Below are positions 9,101 through 18,468 of a stretch of 64,000 nt of DNA, piece by piece (positions within the stretch are counted from its first letter, which is position 1; each line of letters begins with the position of its first letter). The DNA lies in contig JALHPU010000004.1 in assembly GCA_022842325.1 (NCBI GenBank), positions 112,204 to 176,203 on the forward strand. The letters run 5' to 3'. The stretch is from Sulfuritalea sp. (GTDB lineage Bacteria; Pseudomonadota; Gammaproteobacteria; Burkholderiales; Rhodocyclaceae). A model generated the notes under the pieces. It worked only from the letters and a program-made list of their open reading frames with translations, made no database searches and was not told the origin of the DNA. A program made the position numbers and the translations under genes.

Positions 9101-10885
9101 ATGCTGACCATCAGCGCCGTGCGCGACGCCGGCGGGAAGACGCAGAACTATGTCGCCTTGTTCACCGATATCACGGCCATCAAGGAACACCAGCAGCAGC
9201 TCGAACACATCGCCCATTACGATTCGCTGACCGGCCTGCCCAATCGCGTGCTGCTGGCCGACCGCCTGCAGCTTGCCATGGCCCAGAGCCTGCGGCGCAA
9301 CCAGTCGCTGGCCGTGGTCTATCTCGACCTGGACGGATTCAAGCCGGTCAACGACGTGCACGGCCATGAAGTCGGCGACGAATTGCTGATACTCGTTTCG
9401 CAGCGCATGAAAGCCGTGCTGCGCGAAGGCGATACGCTGGGCCGGCTGGGCGGCGACGAGTTCGTCGCCGTGCTGGTGGATCTGGAGCAGGCGCAAGACT
9501 GCGAGCCGGTGCTGGCCCGCCTGCTGCTCGCGGCAGCGGCACCGGCGACGATCGGCAAGCTGGTGCTGCGCGTCTCCGCCAGCGTCGGCGTGACGCTGTA
9601 TCCGCAGGACAAATCCGATGCCGACCAGTTGCTGCGCCATGCCGATCTGGCCATGTACCAGGCCAAGCAGGCCGGCAAGAACCGCTACCACCTGTTCGAC
9701 CTGGTGCAGGACGCCGCGGTAAGAAGTCAGCGCGAGAGCCTCGAGCACATCCGCCACGCCCTCGAGCAGCGCCAGTTCGTGCTCCATTACCAGCCCAAGG
9801 TGAATATGTGCAGCGGCGTGGTGATCGGCGCCGAAGCCCTGATCCGCTGGCAGCACCCCGAGCGCGGCCTGCTGTCGCCGGCCACCTTTCTGCCGATCAC
9901 GGAGAACGACCCTGTCAGCGTCGACATCGGCGAGTGGGTGATCGACACGGCGCTGGCGCAGATGTCCCGCTGGCGCGCCGAAGGACTGGATATTCCGGTC
10001 AGCGTAAATGTCGGCGCCCGCCAATTGCAGCAGGCCGATTTCGTGTCGCGACTGTCCGCGCTGCTTGCCGCACATCCCGATATTCCGCCCGGCCACCTGG
10101 AACTCGAAGTGCTGGAAACCAATGCGCTGGACGACGTGGTGCAGGTCTCCGCAATCATGCACGCCTGTCGCGCGATCGGCGTGCGCTTTGCGCTGGACGA
10201 CTTCGGTACCGGCTATTCGTCCCTGACCTACCTCAAGCGCCTGCCGGCGGATCTGCTCAAGATCGACCAGAGCTTCGTGCGTACCATGCGCGACGACCCG
10301 GATGACCTGGCCATCGTCGAGGGCGTCATCGGGCTGGCCGCGGCGTTTCGCCGGCAGATCATCGCCGAGGGCGTGGAAACGGTCGCACACGGCGAACTGC
10401 TGCTGATGCTGGGCTGCGAACTGGGCCAGGGCTACGGCATCGCACGCCCGATGCCGGCAGCCGAGCTGTCCGGGTGGATCGCCGCCTGGCGTCCGGATCC
10501 GGCATGGACGGCCAGATCCGGCGGCAGCGTGAGCCGCGATGATCTGGCAGTGGTATTTGCCGAGGTGGAACACCGGCACTGGGTGCGCACCATGGAAATG
10601 TTTCTGGCGCGGGAACGCGATGAACCGGCGTCCCTCGACCCGCATGAGTGCCGCTTCGGCCGCTGGCTGGATACCGGCGGCCAGGCGCGTTATGGCAACC
10701 ATCCGGGTCTCGCGCCGGTGGTCGCGATGCATGAACGCGTCCATTCGCTCGGCCGCGAACTGGTCGGTCTTTTCAGTCACGGACGACATGCCGAAGCGCA
10801 GGCGCGACTCGAAGACCTGCATCGCCGGCGCGACGAACTGATTGCAGGACTGCGCAGCCTGATCTCCGGCAGCGAAACCAGATGA
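6176..10885 (+). CDS. CHASE-PAS(x5)-GGDEF-EAL-CZB c-di-GMP enzyme
   Basis: 1569-aa membrane sensor for cyclic-di-GMP turnover. Order: TM near residues 28-48, periplasmic CHASE region about 75-300, TM about 342-366, five PAS-like domains (about 389-505, 519-632, 640-755, 767-878, 889-1002), GGDEF (motif GGDEF near 1092), EAL (EALIRW near 1218, DDFGTGYSS near 1340, AEGVET) and a C-terminal CZB-type zinc-binding domain (about 1460-1569, with HRHW, HECRFGRW and HERVH). The inhibitory I-site RxxD (REGD) lies five residues before GGDEF. All catalytic motifs of both domains are present, so it may be bifunctional or switchable. It stands alone, divergent from livG. Confidence 0.92.
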   Translation: MQPDDTTEKNQPQASGAGRMQRQASGAPPLLIAGTVLVIGLLLSYALSRQAESNFTSETQARFEAGSSLALAGVQRRIDEFQAVLLGMQGLFIASEHIDRREFQRYEQNLRGQLRVPGIRALHFTRRVPATDKAAFMAAVRNDRSLDASGFPDFAIHPETNRAEHFVIEYIEPFAANRRAFGLDAGSQPVNLESFIAARDTGRIRFTPPFQLIQSSLGERGLVMRAPVYRYGAQLTSIDGRRDAFIGLVGITIDAGEIFNDIFVEPFLAGHCVAIHDLDSSAVGPNPAPVLRLLAENCTGEQLVTNRGAGLTSATIIPAGGRLWQIHVSARQDWLARQQGRQTPTLILAAGIVISLLLAALYLALARSRSSAEQLAAQMTRNLRQSEQRFRTMAEMSTDWFWEQDSEGRFTSIVGAGSDSGSKMPLPLDRIRGKTRWEMFPQALTPEQWAAHRRQLMAREAYELEYPMLDADGEERWLKVWGAPRYDADGMFLGYHGTAHDVTVRKRAEVEMARKTRVLQATLDNMSQGISVVDGDLQMIALNRRFCEILDFPPEMGHEGATFESFIRYNAERGEYGPCDVDAKVAEMIERARNAQAHRFKRTRPNGRIVEVVGNPLPGGGFVTTYTDITEQELAEQAIRVSEARLKRAELASGSGNWEFHLDSQVVIASDGAAKLYGIENVQFDMAAIRSIPLPEYRPMLDTALKNLVDDDRAYDVEFRIKTADTGAIRDIHSMARYDRENRVVFGVIQDITERKQAEATLLRSEERFSKAFHSSPLMVSIARASDGRFIDVNRNYERDFGWKREELIGRTSLDVRLWPDEETRRPWAATLLRDGRVVNWETTWRHRNGEPRWVSISAETVDMNGEQCILAFVMDITGRRQAAEKLQLAASVFTHAREGIAITDDAGVVIEINATFTDITGYRREEAVGRNMRMLKSGRHGPEFYAAMWHELAAGGQWYGEIWNRRSNGEIYPEMLTISAVRDAGGKTQNYVALFTDITAIKEHQQQLEHIAHYDSLTGLPNRVLLADRLQLAMAQSLRRNQSLAVVYLDLDGFKPVNDVHGHEVGDELLILVSQRMKAVLREGDTLGRLGGDEFVAVLVDLEQAQDCEPVLARLLLAAAAPATIGKLVLRVSASVGVTLYPQDKSDADQLLRHADLAMYQAKQAGKNRYHLFDLVQDAAVRSQRESLEHIRHALEQRQFVLHYQPKVNMCSGVVIGAEALIRWQHPERGLLSPATFLPITENDPVSVDIGEWVIDTALAQMSRWRAEGLDIPVSVNVGARQLQQADFVSRLSALLAAHPDIPPGHLELEVLETNALDDVVQVSAIMHACRAIGVRFALDDFGTGYSSLTYLKRLPADLLKIDQSFVRTMRDDPDDLAIVEGVIGLAAAFRRQIIAEGVETVAHGELLLMLGCELGQGYGIARPMPAAELSGWIAAWRPDPAWTARSGGSVSRDDLAVVFAEVEHRHWVRTMEMFLARERDEPASLDPHECRFGRWLDTGGQARYGNHPGLAPVVAMHERVHSLGRELVGLFSHGRHAEAQARLEDLHRRRDELIAGLRSLISGSETR

Positions 10886-11018
10886 AATCGGCGCAGCTTT
10901 CCGGCGCGGTTTCCCGCGACCATCCCATGCGCTAGACTTGAACTCGATTCCACGGAGATTGCCATGACCAGCGCCAGCAGATGCTCCCTCCAGGCAACGC
11001 TTCCCCGGTAAGCCGTCG

Positions 11019-11333
11019 ATGTCGGCCCGCCGCATCCGCCCTGTTATCGCCGCGCTCGCGCTGACCGCCAGCGCTTTGGTCTGCGCCCAGCCCGTGATAC
11101 CCGGTTCCACCGCCTTCTGCCTGTATGAAGTGCCGGTGGACGAAGCCGGCAAGCGGCGCTGGATCAACCTCGGCATCGTGCAGTATGTCGAGGCCACCCG
11201 CAGCGAAGTGCGAATCTCCTACGGTGGTGGCGCCTTCGGTGCCGGCCATGACGTAAAGATTCCGGTCAACAGCACGGAAGAGGCGCACACCATTCTCGAA
11301 AAACTGCGGCGGGTTGCGGCCGCCTGCCGCTGA
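11019..11333 (+). CDS. Small predicted secreted protein, unknown function
   Basis: 104 aa. An N-terminal signal peptide is clear (RRIRPVIAALALTASALVCAQ; cleavage likely after Cys-Ala). The mature part has two cysteines (in FCLYEV and at the C-terminal AACR) that could form a disulfide in the periplasm. No family was recognised. It follows the c-di-GMP enzyme on the same strand by 133 nt; there is no sign that they act together. Confidence 0.55.
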   Translation: MSARRIRPVIAALALTASALVCAQPVIPGSTAFCLYEVPVDEAGKRRWINLGIVQYVEATRSEVRISYGGGAFGAGHDVKIPVNSTEEAHTILEKLRRVAAACR

Positions 11334-11350
11334 GACGCTGGCGCTTTAGC

Positions 11351-11394
11351 CGCCGCTTGGACGCCACTTGGACGCCGCTTAGACGCCACTTAGC
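11351..11394. repeat. Four tandem 11-bp repeats at the 3' end of the MFS gene
   Basis: CGCCGCTTGGA, CGCCACTTGGA, CGCCGCTTAGA, CGCCACTTAGC in a row. The last copy includes the TAA stop of the MFS gene on the minus strand. Alternate copies differ at the fifth base, suggesting duplication of a 22-bp unit. Confidence 0.8.
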
Positions 11395-12675
11395 CGCGTC
11401 TTGCGGCCTCGCGCCCGCGCTGTGCGTCGATGCCGATCAGCAATACCAGTCCGGCGACGAACCAGATGCCGGTAACCCCCAGCGCCAGGCGATGGTTGCC
11501 GCCCGAAAGCCAGGTGGTCAGGCCGTAGGTCATCGGCCCGGCAATCGCCGCCATTTTCATCGCCAGCCCCCACAGGCCGAAGAATTCCGCGCGCCGCGCC
11601 ACCGGCGCGAACAGGCCGACCATCGCCCGCGAGGCCGACTGGCTGGAGCCCAGGCACAGCCCGGCGATGTTGGCCGCCACCCAGAACTGCGCGCGCCCCT
11701 CGGAACCCAGTGCGATCGCGGTCATCAGCAGCCAGCCGACCAGGGTCAGCGCGATGGTGCGCACATGGCCGAGACGGTCCTGCAGGTAACCGAAGGCGAA
11801 GGCGCCGATCGCCGCCGTGCCATTGACCACGAAGAACAGCTTGATGTTGTCTTCGGCCGTGAAGCCGATCGCCTCCTGCGCATAGATCGCGGCCAGCGCG
11901 ATCGCGGCGAACACGCCGGACTGGTAGCACAGCAGGCAGACCATGAAGCGCGCCATGTCCGGAAAGCGGCTCGCCTCGTGCAGGGTGGTCCGCAGCCGTT
12001 GTGCCAATGCGGAAAACTCGGTGGCGGCCCTGGCCACCGGGCTGGCCTGCACCCGCTCGCGCAGCAGCATGAAAGTCGGCGCTGACGCCACGGCGAAGAA
12101 GGCCGCGGTGATCAGCATGGCCGCCGGCACGAAGCTCTCGGCTCCCTCGCCGCGCCCCTTGGCGGCGACGATCCAGGCCAGGCAAAGGCCGAGGCAGGCC
12201 ATGCCGCCCAGATAACCCCAGCTCCAGCCCCAGCCGGACACCTTGCCCAGATCGTCGTCGCCGGCGAGTTCCGGCAGAAAGGCGGCAACGATGTTTTCGC
12301 CGCTGCCGAAAAAGAAACTGGCAATCGCCACCAGGCCCATGGCCAGCAGCACGTCGCCGGGTCCGACCCAGAACAGCGCGGCAGTGCCGGCGACGCAGCC
12401 GACGGTGGTCAGCGCCAGCAGCTTCTTCTTCGCCCCGTGGCGGTCAGCATAGGCGCCGACGCTGGCCGCCGTGAGCATGATGGCGATGCTGGCGACGGCC
12501 TGCGTCGTGGTCCACGCCAGCGTGGCCCAGGTCGCGCCGCCCGCCACCACGGCGACGAAGTAGGCATTGAAAATCGCCGTCACCACCGTCGTGGTGTAGG
12601 CCGAATTGGCGAAGTCGTACATGGCCCAGGCCCAGACCTCGCGCGGCTTGACGCCGTCGGCCAGCGCACTTCGGC

Positions 12676-12679
<4 letters not shown>
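11390..12679 (-). CDS. MFS transporter, UMF1 (Atg22-like) family
   Basis: 429-aa membrane transporter with about 12 hydrophobic segments. The N-terminal motif MYDFANSAYTTTVV and the following ADRHGAKKK loop are characteristic of the UMF1/Atg22-like MFS branch. The ATG overlaps the stop of the upstream ACP-ligase-acyltransferase gene by 4 nt (ATGA), so the two are translationally coupled. This recalls the lplT-aas pair of enterobacteria, where an MFS protein moves lysophospholipid and Aas re-acylates it. A lysolipid or fatty acid derivative is a reasonable but unproven substrate. Confidence 0.82.
12071..12094 (-). repeat. Possible copy of the 24-bp dispersed element inside the MFS coding region
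   Basis: On the minus strand it reads GCCGT-GGC-GTCAGCGCCGACT-TTC, one mismatch in the 13-base core. It is coding (Ala-Val-Ala-Ser-Ala-Pro-Thr-Phe), so codon bias could explain part of the match. Confidence 0.35.
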
Positions 12680-15537
<2,858 letters not shown>

Positions 15538-15538
15538 G

Positions 15539-15784
15539 TCAACAATCAAACCGCGCCGTAAGCCCCTCAAGCGTGATGTTCTCCGCGATCTCATCGTGCG
15601 GGATCAGCACGTAACGCGAAGGCTTGCCGCCGCAAATCAGTCGGTTGTCGAATAAGTAGGAGCTGGTGACACAGCGTTTGGCGTGATAACTCTTACCCGT
15701 GTCTTCCGGCAGGATGCGCGGCTCCAACTTCGGTCGATTCTCCTTACCGATCCAGGTGAGCTCGACTTTCTGTCTCCTAGTCAT
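15539..15784 (-). pseudogene. Truncated type III restriction-modification methylase (Mod) N-terminus, fused to an unrelated tail
   Basis: 81-aa frame. Residues about 5-52 (VELTWIGKENRPKLEPRIL, then KSYHAKRCVT and LFDNRLI) match the conserved N-terminus of type III Mod adenine methylases, which normally continues into GDNLLALKAL and the DPPY catalytic core. Here it breaks right after LFDNRLI and runs into an unrelated tail (KPSRYVLIPHDEIAENITLEG) that may be the end of the Res helicase-nuclease subunit. That would fit a deletion from mod into res; this second assignment is from memory and weak. No catalytic motif is left. It begins 2 nt after the DUF4411 stop. Confidence 0.65.
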
Positions 15785-15786
15785 GA

Positions 15787-16257
15787 CTAAAACGCCCAGC
15801 CCTGCTGTGCCATGAAAGTTTCGAGATCAATGCAAGGGACGCCAAAATGCTTGCAGACGTTTGGTATCTTGGCTGCGTTGGGCTTGAGTCCTTCCTGCGT
15901 AACCACAGTGGCGTCCATGGACTTGCCCGCCGCAACGACAAACGGGTCGGCTACCGGCGTTCCTTTCAGAATGGCCTTATTTCCGATCAATGTCTGGAAA
16001 TGAGGAATGGCGAGAATCTGTTGCACAACCAGCAGCTCATCATTGGACGGCTTGGCAAAGATGGCCTTGTGCTGCTTTGCCCAGTCCTGAATGAAATCGA
16101 CGTCGTTGTAGTTGTGAAGCTCGTTAAAAACTTCCCTGACGGAAACGATGGTGCCGTTTCCGGCCAGCGCGTCTATACGCCCCCAAAGAGTGGTGAAGGT
16201 GGCGGGGTAATAGTTTTTCAGGACGATGAAGGCGCCGGTATCGAACACGTATTTCAT
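15787..16257 (-). CDS. DUF4411 family PIN-like protein (putative toxin)
   Basis: 156 aa. YVFDTGAFI at the start gives the first acidic residue of a PIN-like fold, with SVREVFNEL, a central PVADPFVVAAG and a C-terminal VVTQEG-KPNAAKIPNVCKHFGVPC block, the hallmarks of DUF4411. PIN-fold proteins are usually Mg-dependent RNases and toxins. The ATG overlaps the stop of the XRE-ImmA gene by 4 nt (ATGA), the usual antitoxin-first order. The pair looks intact, unlike the relics around it. Confidence 0.85.
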   Translation of the reverse strand: MKYVFDTGAFIVLKNYYPATFTTLWGRIDALAGNGTIVSVREVFNELHNYNDVDFIQDWAKQHKAIFAKPSNDELLVVQQILAIPHFQTLIGNKAILKGTPVADPFVVAAGKSMDATVVTQEGLKPNAAKIPNVCKHFGVPCIDLETFMAQQGWAF

Positions 16258-17429
16258 ACCGACACCGTCTTCCGCAGCAGCATCGCTTCAATGCCGGCCA
16301 CACTCTTGGTTCTGACGCCCAGATAGTCTGCCACCTGCTCAAGGGTCAACCTGCCCTGGTAGTGTTTGCTGAAAACTAGTTGCAGGTAACGCTCGCCAAG
16401 ATACGTGGATTGGGTGGCGTAGTAATCACCTCCCGATCCTCCGCTTTCGGTTTCGTCCGCCCACTGTTTGACTTTGGCTTCGTAGTACGCCTGTTGCACC
16501 AGGCCGCGATCAAGAATCCGGCGCAGCACAGCCTCGCGGCTGACGTGATAACGCCGCGCCAACGCCTGAACGGATGGATCGTTGATTTCGCTTAGCGATT
16601 CAAGTTGGATCGAGAAATCCGCCGACGGCATCAGAAATTCGGCAGCCAACGCATTGCAAAACTGTTCGATCAGCTTCTCTTTTTGTGGCAAGTACTGGAT
16701 GTACGAATCGTCGAACTTCGATATCGCATTGACCTTGAGCAACAGATGAGCCAATTCGTGGAACAGACTGAATATTTGCCGGGTCTTGGCGGTGCTGTTG
16801 TTCAGATAGATGACCGGGAACTCTTCGTCGGCCAGGCAGAAACCAGAGATGGATTTTTGCTTGAAGGAATGTTTGAAGACGAAAATTCCGACGCTCTCCA
16901 CAACATTGCGCCAAACCTTCAGGGCTTCATCACTTGTGCTCCAGGCCGCTTGTGCGGCCACCGAAATTCCGAGGTAATTACGAACACTGGCAGCCGCCTC
17001 TTGAACGCTGTCTTTCCCTGATAGCTGAACGTCCCTGAATATCTTGTGCGTTGCTGGATTCACGCCGTCGTTCAGCTCCCGCAACGAAATCTGGTGTGCA
17101 TGGGCTAGACGGAGTTGATAGCGGGTGTCGGCGGCTAGTTGGTCGAGTTCGAAGTCGGGCAAGGTGCGGAACTCCTGCTTGACCTTCATTTCTGTTGGGG
17201 GAGCGGGCAGAAAGAAGACGGCCAACGGCCTCTTGTAGAGACCGTAGGCGAGAGTCTCGAGCTGGGCATACGTAGGAGCGGCATCACCGGATTCCCACGC
17301 AACGATATCGGCGATATCGCGCTTGAGATGGATCGCGACATCCTCCAAGGAATAGCCCTGAGATTCTCGCGCCCACCGTAAAACGGAAGATTGAACTCCG
17401 GCGACTGAACTAGTCATTCTCTTACCCAT
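16254..17429 (-). CDS. XRE-type HTH regulator with ImmA/IrrE metallopeptidase domain (putative antitoxin)
   Basis: 391 aa from MGKRM (an alternative start is MTSSV at 17417). Residues about 12-75 are an XRE helix-turn-helix (SLEDVAIHLKRDIADIVAWE), and about 180-330 an ImmA/IrrE zinc peptidase domain with the HELAH motif (FSLFHELAHLLL) and downstream CNALAAEFLMP. The C-terminal part ends with another HTH-like stretch (LTLEQVADYLGV). It is coupled to the DUF4411 gene; the two often occur together, with the HTH-peptidase presumed to neutralise or regulate. The start overlaps the KilA-N frame by 8 nt. Confidence 0.87.
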   Translation of the reverse strand: MGKRMTSSVAGVQSSVLRWARESQGYSLEDVAIHLKRDIADIVAWESGDAAPTYAQLETLAYGLYKRPLAVFFLPAPPTEMKVKQEFRTLPDFELDQLAADTRYQLRLAHAHQISLRELNDGVNPATHKIFRDVQLSGKDSVQEAAASVRNYLGISVAAQAAWSTSDEALKVWRNVVESVGIFVFKHSFKQKSISGFCLADEEFPVIYLNNSTAKTRQIFSLFHELAHLLLKVNAISKFDDSYIQYLPQKEKLIEQFCNALAAEFLMPSADFSIQLESLSEINDPSVQALARRYHVSREAVLRRILDRGLVQQAYYEAKVKQWADETESGGSGGDYYATQSTYLGERYLQLVFSKHYQGRLTLEQVADYLGVRTKSVAGIEAMLLRKTVSV

Positions 17430-18003
17430 GTTCCCCAATGTTGGCCAAGCAACTCGTGTCCCGAGAGTAGCAGGCATAGCGAGAGAGGTGGTAATCCTTA
17501 ACCACTTGAACCGCCCCTTTGCCACCAACGATCGGTTTGCCGGCGCCGGCAAAGTGATTCCATTCCAGCGAGGTGGCACGGGATTCTTCGTCCTTGAGCC
17601 GCTGGAATTCCTTGATGAGATAGAGCCTGAACTCGGGGCTGAGCCACGAACCGAATTCAAAGGCGATGTCGCGGTGGGCGTAGGTGCCGCCGTAACGCCC
17701 GGCTTTGGCGTGCAGGCCGGTTGCGCCGGTGGCCTCTATCCACTTCTTGGCCGACAGGAAGAAGCTGTTGCGCCCGGCTTCGTTTTTAATTCCCTCGAAT
17801 TCGAGGGAATTAAAACCCGGATTGTTAAGCTGTTCCCATACGCCCAAGAACAGCACGGTGTCCTTGTTCTTAAGCCATTGCTCGATCAGGGCGCTGCCGC
17901 CGTCGAAGTTCCTGACCATGTCGGTCAGGGAAATGTAGTCCTGCTCATGCCGGGTAGCGATGGTGACATCGGTTCCCTTGACGGAGATAACTCGGCTTTT
18001 CAT
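17422..18003 (-). CDS. KilA-N domain protein, mosaic with a DinD/BRO-like fragment
   Basis: 193 aa from the ATG at 18003, which has a good ribosome site (AAGGAG). Residues about 1-145 are a whole KilA-N DNA-binding domain (SVKGTDVTIATRHEQDYISLT, then FFLSAKKWIEATGATG and WLSPEFRLYLIKEFQRLK). After SLEWN the usual continuation is lost and the chain becomes HFAGAGKPI...DYHLSRYACY, which resembles the middle of DinD/BRO-type phage proteins, then a short out-of-family tail. It therefore looks like a fusion made by deletion. It may still bind DNA but is probably a relic. Confidence 0.7.
   Translation of the reverse strand: MKSRVISVKGTDVTIATRHEQDYISLTDMVRNFDGGSALIEQWLKNKDTVLFLGVWEQLNNPGFNSLEFEGIKNEAGRNSFFLSAKKWIEATGATGLHAKAGRYGGTYAHRDIAFEFGSWLSPEFRLYLIKEFQRLKDEESRATSLEWNHFAGAGKPIVGGKGAVQVVKDYHLSRYACYSRDTSCLANIGEHG
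17784..17815. repeat. Perfect 32-bp palindrome inside the KilA-N gene
   Basis: Two 16-base arms without spacer: TTTTAATTCCCTCGAA followed by its exact reverse complement. It is much more AT-rich than its surroundings and encodes the NSLEFEGIKN stretch of the KilA-N domain. Confidence 0.85.
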
Positions 18004-18101
18004 CCTTTCGGCTCCTTTCACACGCGGCGGTGCGATTTCCATATGGCATCACCAGTGTACTCGCGGCAAGGCTCACCAGGCGAGCCAGTCTGTTGCCGGC
18101 C

Positions 18102-18125
18102 GAAAGTCGGCGCTGGCGACACGGC
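18102..18125 (-). repeat. 24-bp dispersed element, inverted copy inside the island
   Basis: Minus strand reads GCCGT-GTC-GCCAGCGCCGACT-TTC. It begins 9 nt after the last recognisable codon of the ccdB stub, so it lies close to the breakpoint of that gene. Confidence 0.75.
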
Positions 18126-18134
18126 GCGGCGCGA

Positions 18135-18158
18135 GACATGAACATCGAATCGAGCCAG
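18135..18158 (-). pseudogene. ccdB toxin stub (first eight codons)
   Basis: Starting 8 nt after the ccdA stop, the minus strand reads (CTG)-Ala-Arg-Phe-Asp-Val-His-Val. This matches the usual CcdB beginning Met-Ala-Arg-Phe-Asp-Val, with the start codon changed to CTG. Homology stops there, 9 nt before a 24-bp element. The short match makes this an inference, but the position right behind ccdA is what is expected. Confidence 0.5.
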
Positions 18159-18166
18159 AGCTGAGG

Positions 18167-18418
18167 TCAAAGAGGCGAATACTGATCCGCGAATGAACCC
18201 TGCCTGGTGTTGAAGTCATTCCACATGGCAATGGTGACTTCAAGCGTCCTGGCCTTGACAATGCGCTGCTGACGTTCGTGCTCGACGTAGTCGGCAAGTA
18301 GCGACTCGACCACTCCGGAGAGGTTATCGGTCAAGCCACGGACTTGAACCACCAGGTCTTCATTCAGAGTCAGAGTTACTGGGCGTTTCCGCGCTTCGAC
18401 GTTGTATGTGGCTTTCAT
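18167..18418 (-). CDS. ccdA: CcdA-family antitoxin, orphan
   Basis: 83 aa. RKRPVTLTLNEDLVVQVR gives the ribbon-helix-helix DNA-binding half, and GLTDNLSGVVESLLADYV plus the C-terminal W-N-D-F-N..GSFADQYSPL is the CcdB-binding half; all are family hallmarks. CcdA binds and inhibits the gyrase poison CcdB and represses its own operon. No full ccdB follows, only a stub of about eight codons, so this is an antitoxin without its toxin. It could still act as an anti-addiction protein against incoming ccdAB elements. Confidence 0.88.
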   Translation of the reverse strand: MKATYNVEARKRPVTLTLNEDLVVQVRGLTDNLSGVVESLLADYVEHERQQRIVKARTLEVTIAMWNDFNTRQGSFADQYSPL

Positions 18419-18444
18419 CGCATAGCTCCGATGCTTCACACAGC

Positions 18445-18468
18445 GCCGTCCCGCCAACGCCGACTCTT
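18445..18468 (+). repeat. 24-bp dispersed element, right edge of the relic island
   Basis: Reads GCCGT-CCC-GCCAACGCCGACT-CTT; its last base is the first base of the crotonase stop triplet. Same orientation as the copy at 15512, giving direct repeats around the island. Confidence 0.75.

Noticed and set aside
8498..11197. 899-codon open frame antisense to the c-di-GMP enzyme
   Set aside because: Shadow frame in GC-rich DNA: no domain, odd His/Gln/Arg-rich composition, lies opposite a gene with five recognised domain types.
18043..18145. Separate small gene starting MFMSRAAP on the minus strand
   Set aside because: No family, no ribosome site; better read as ccdB stub plus repeat DNA running into the KilA-N gene.
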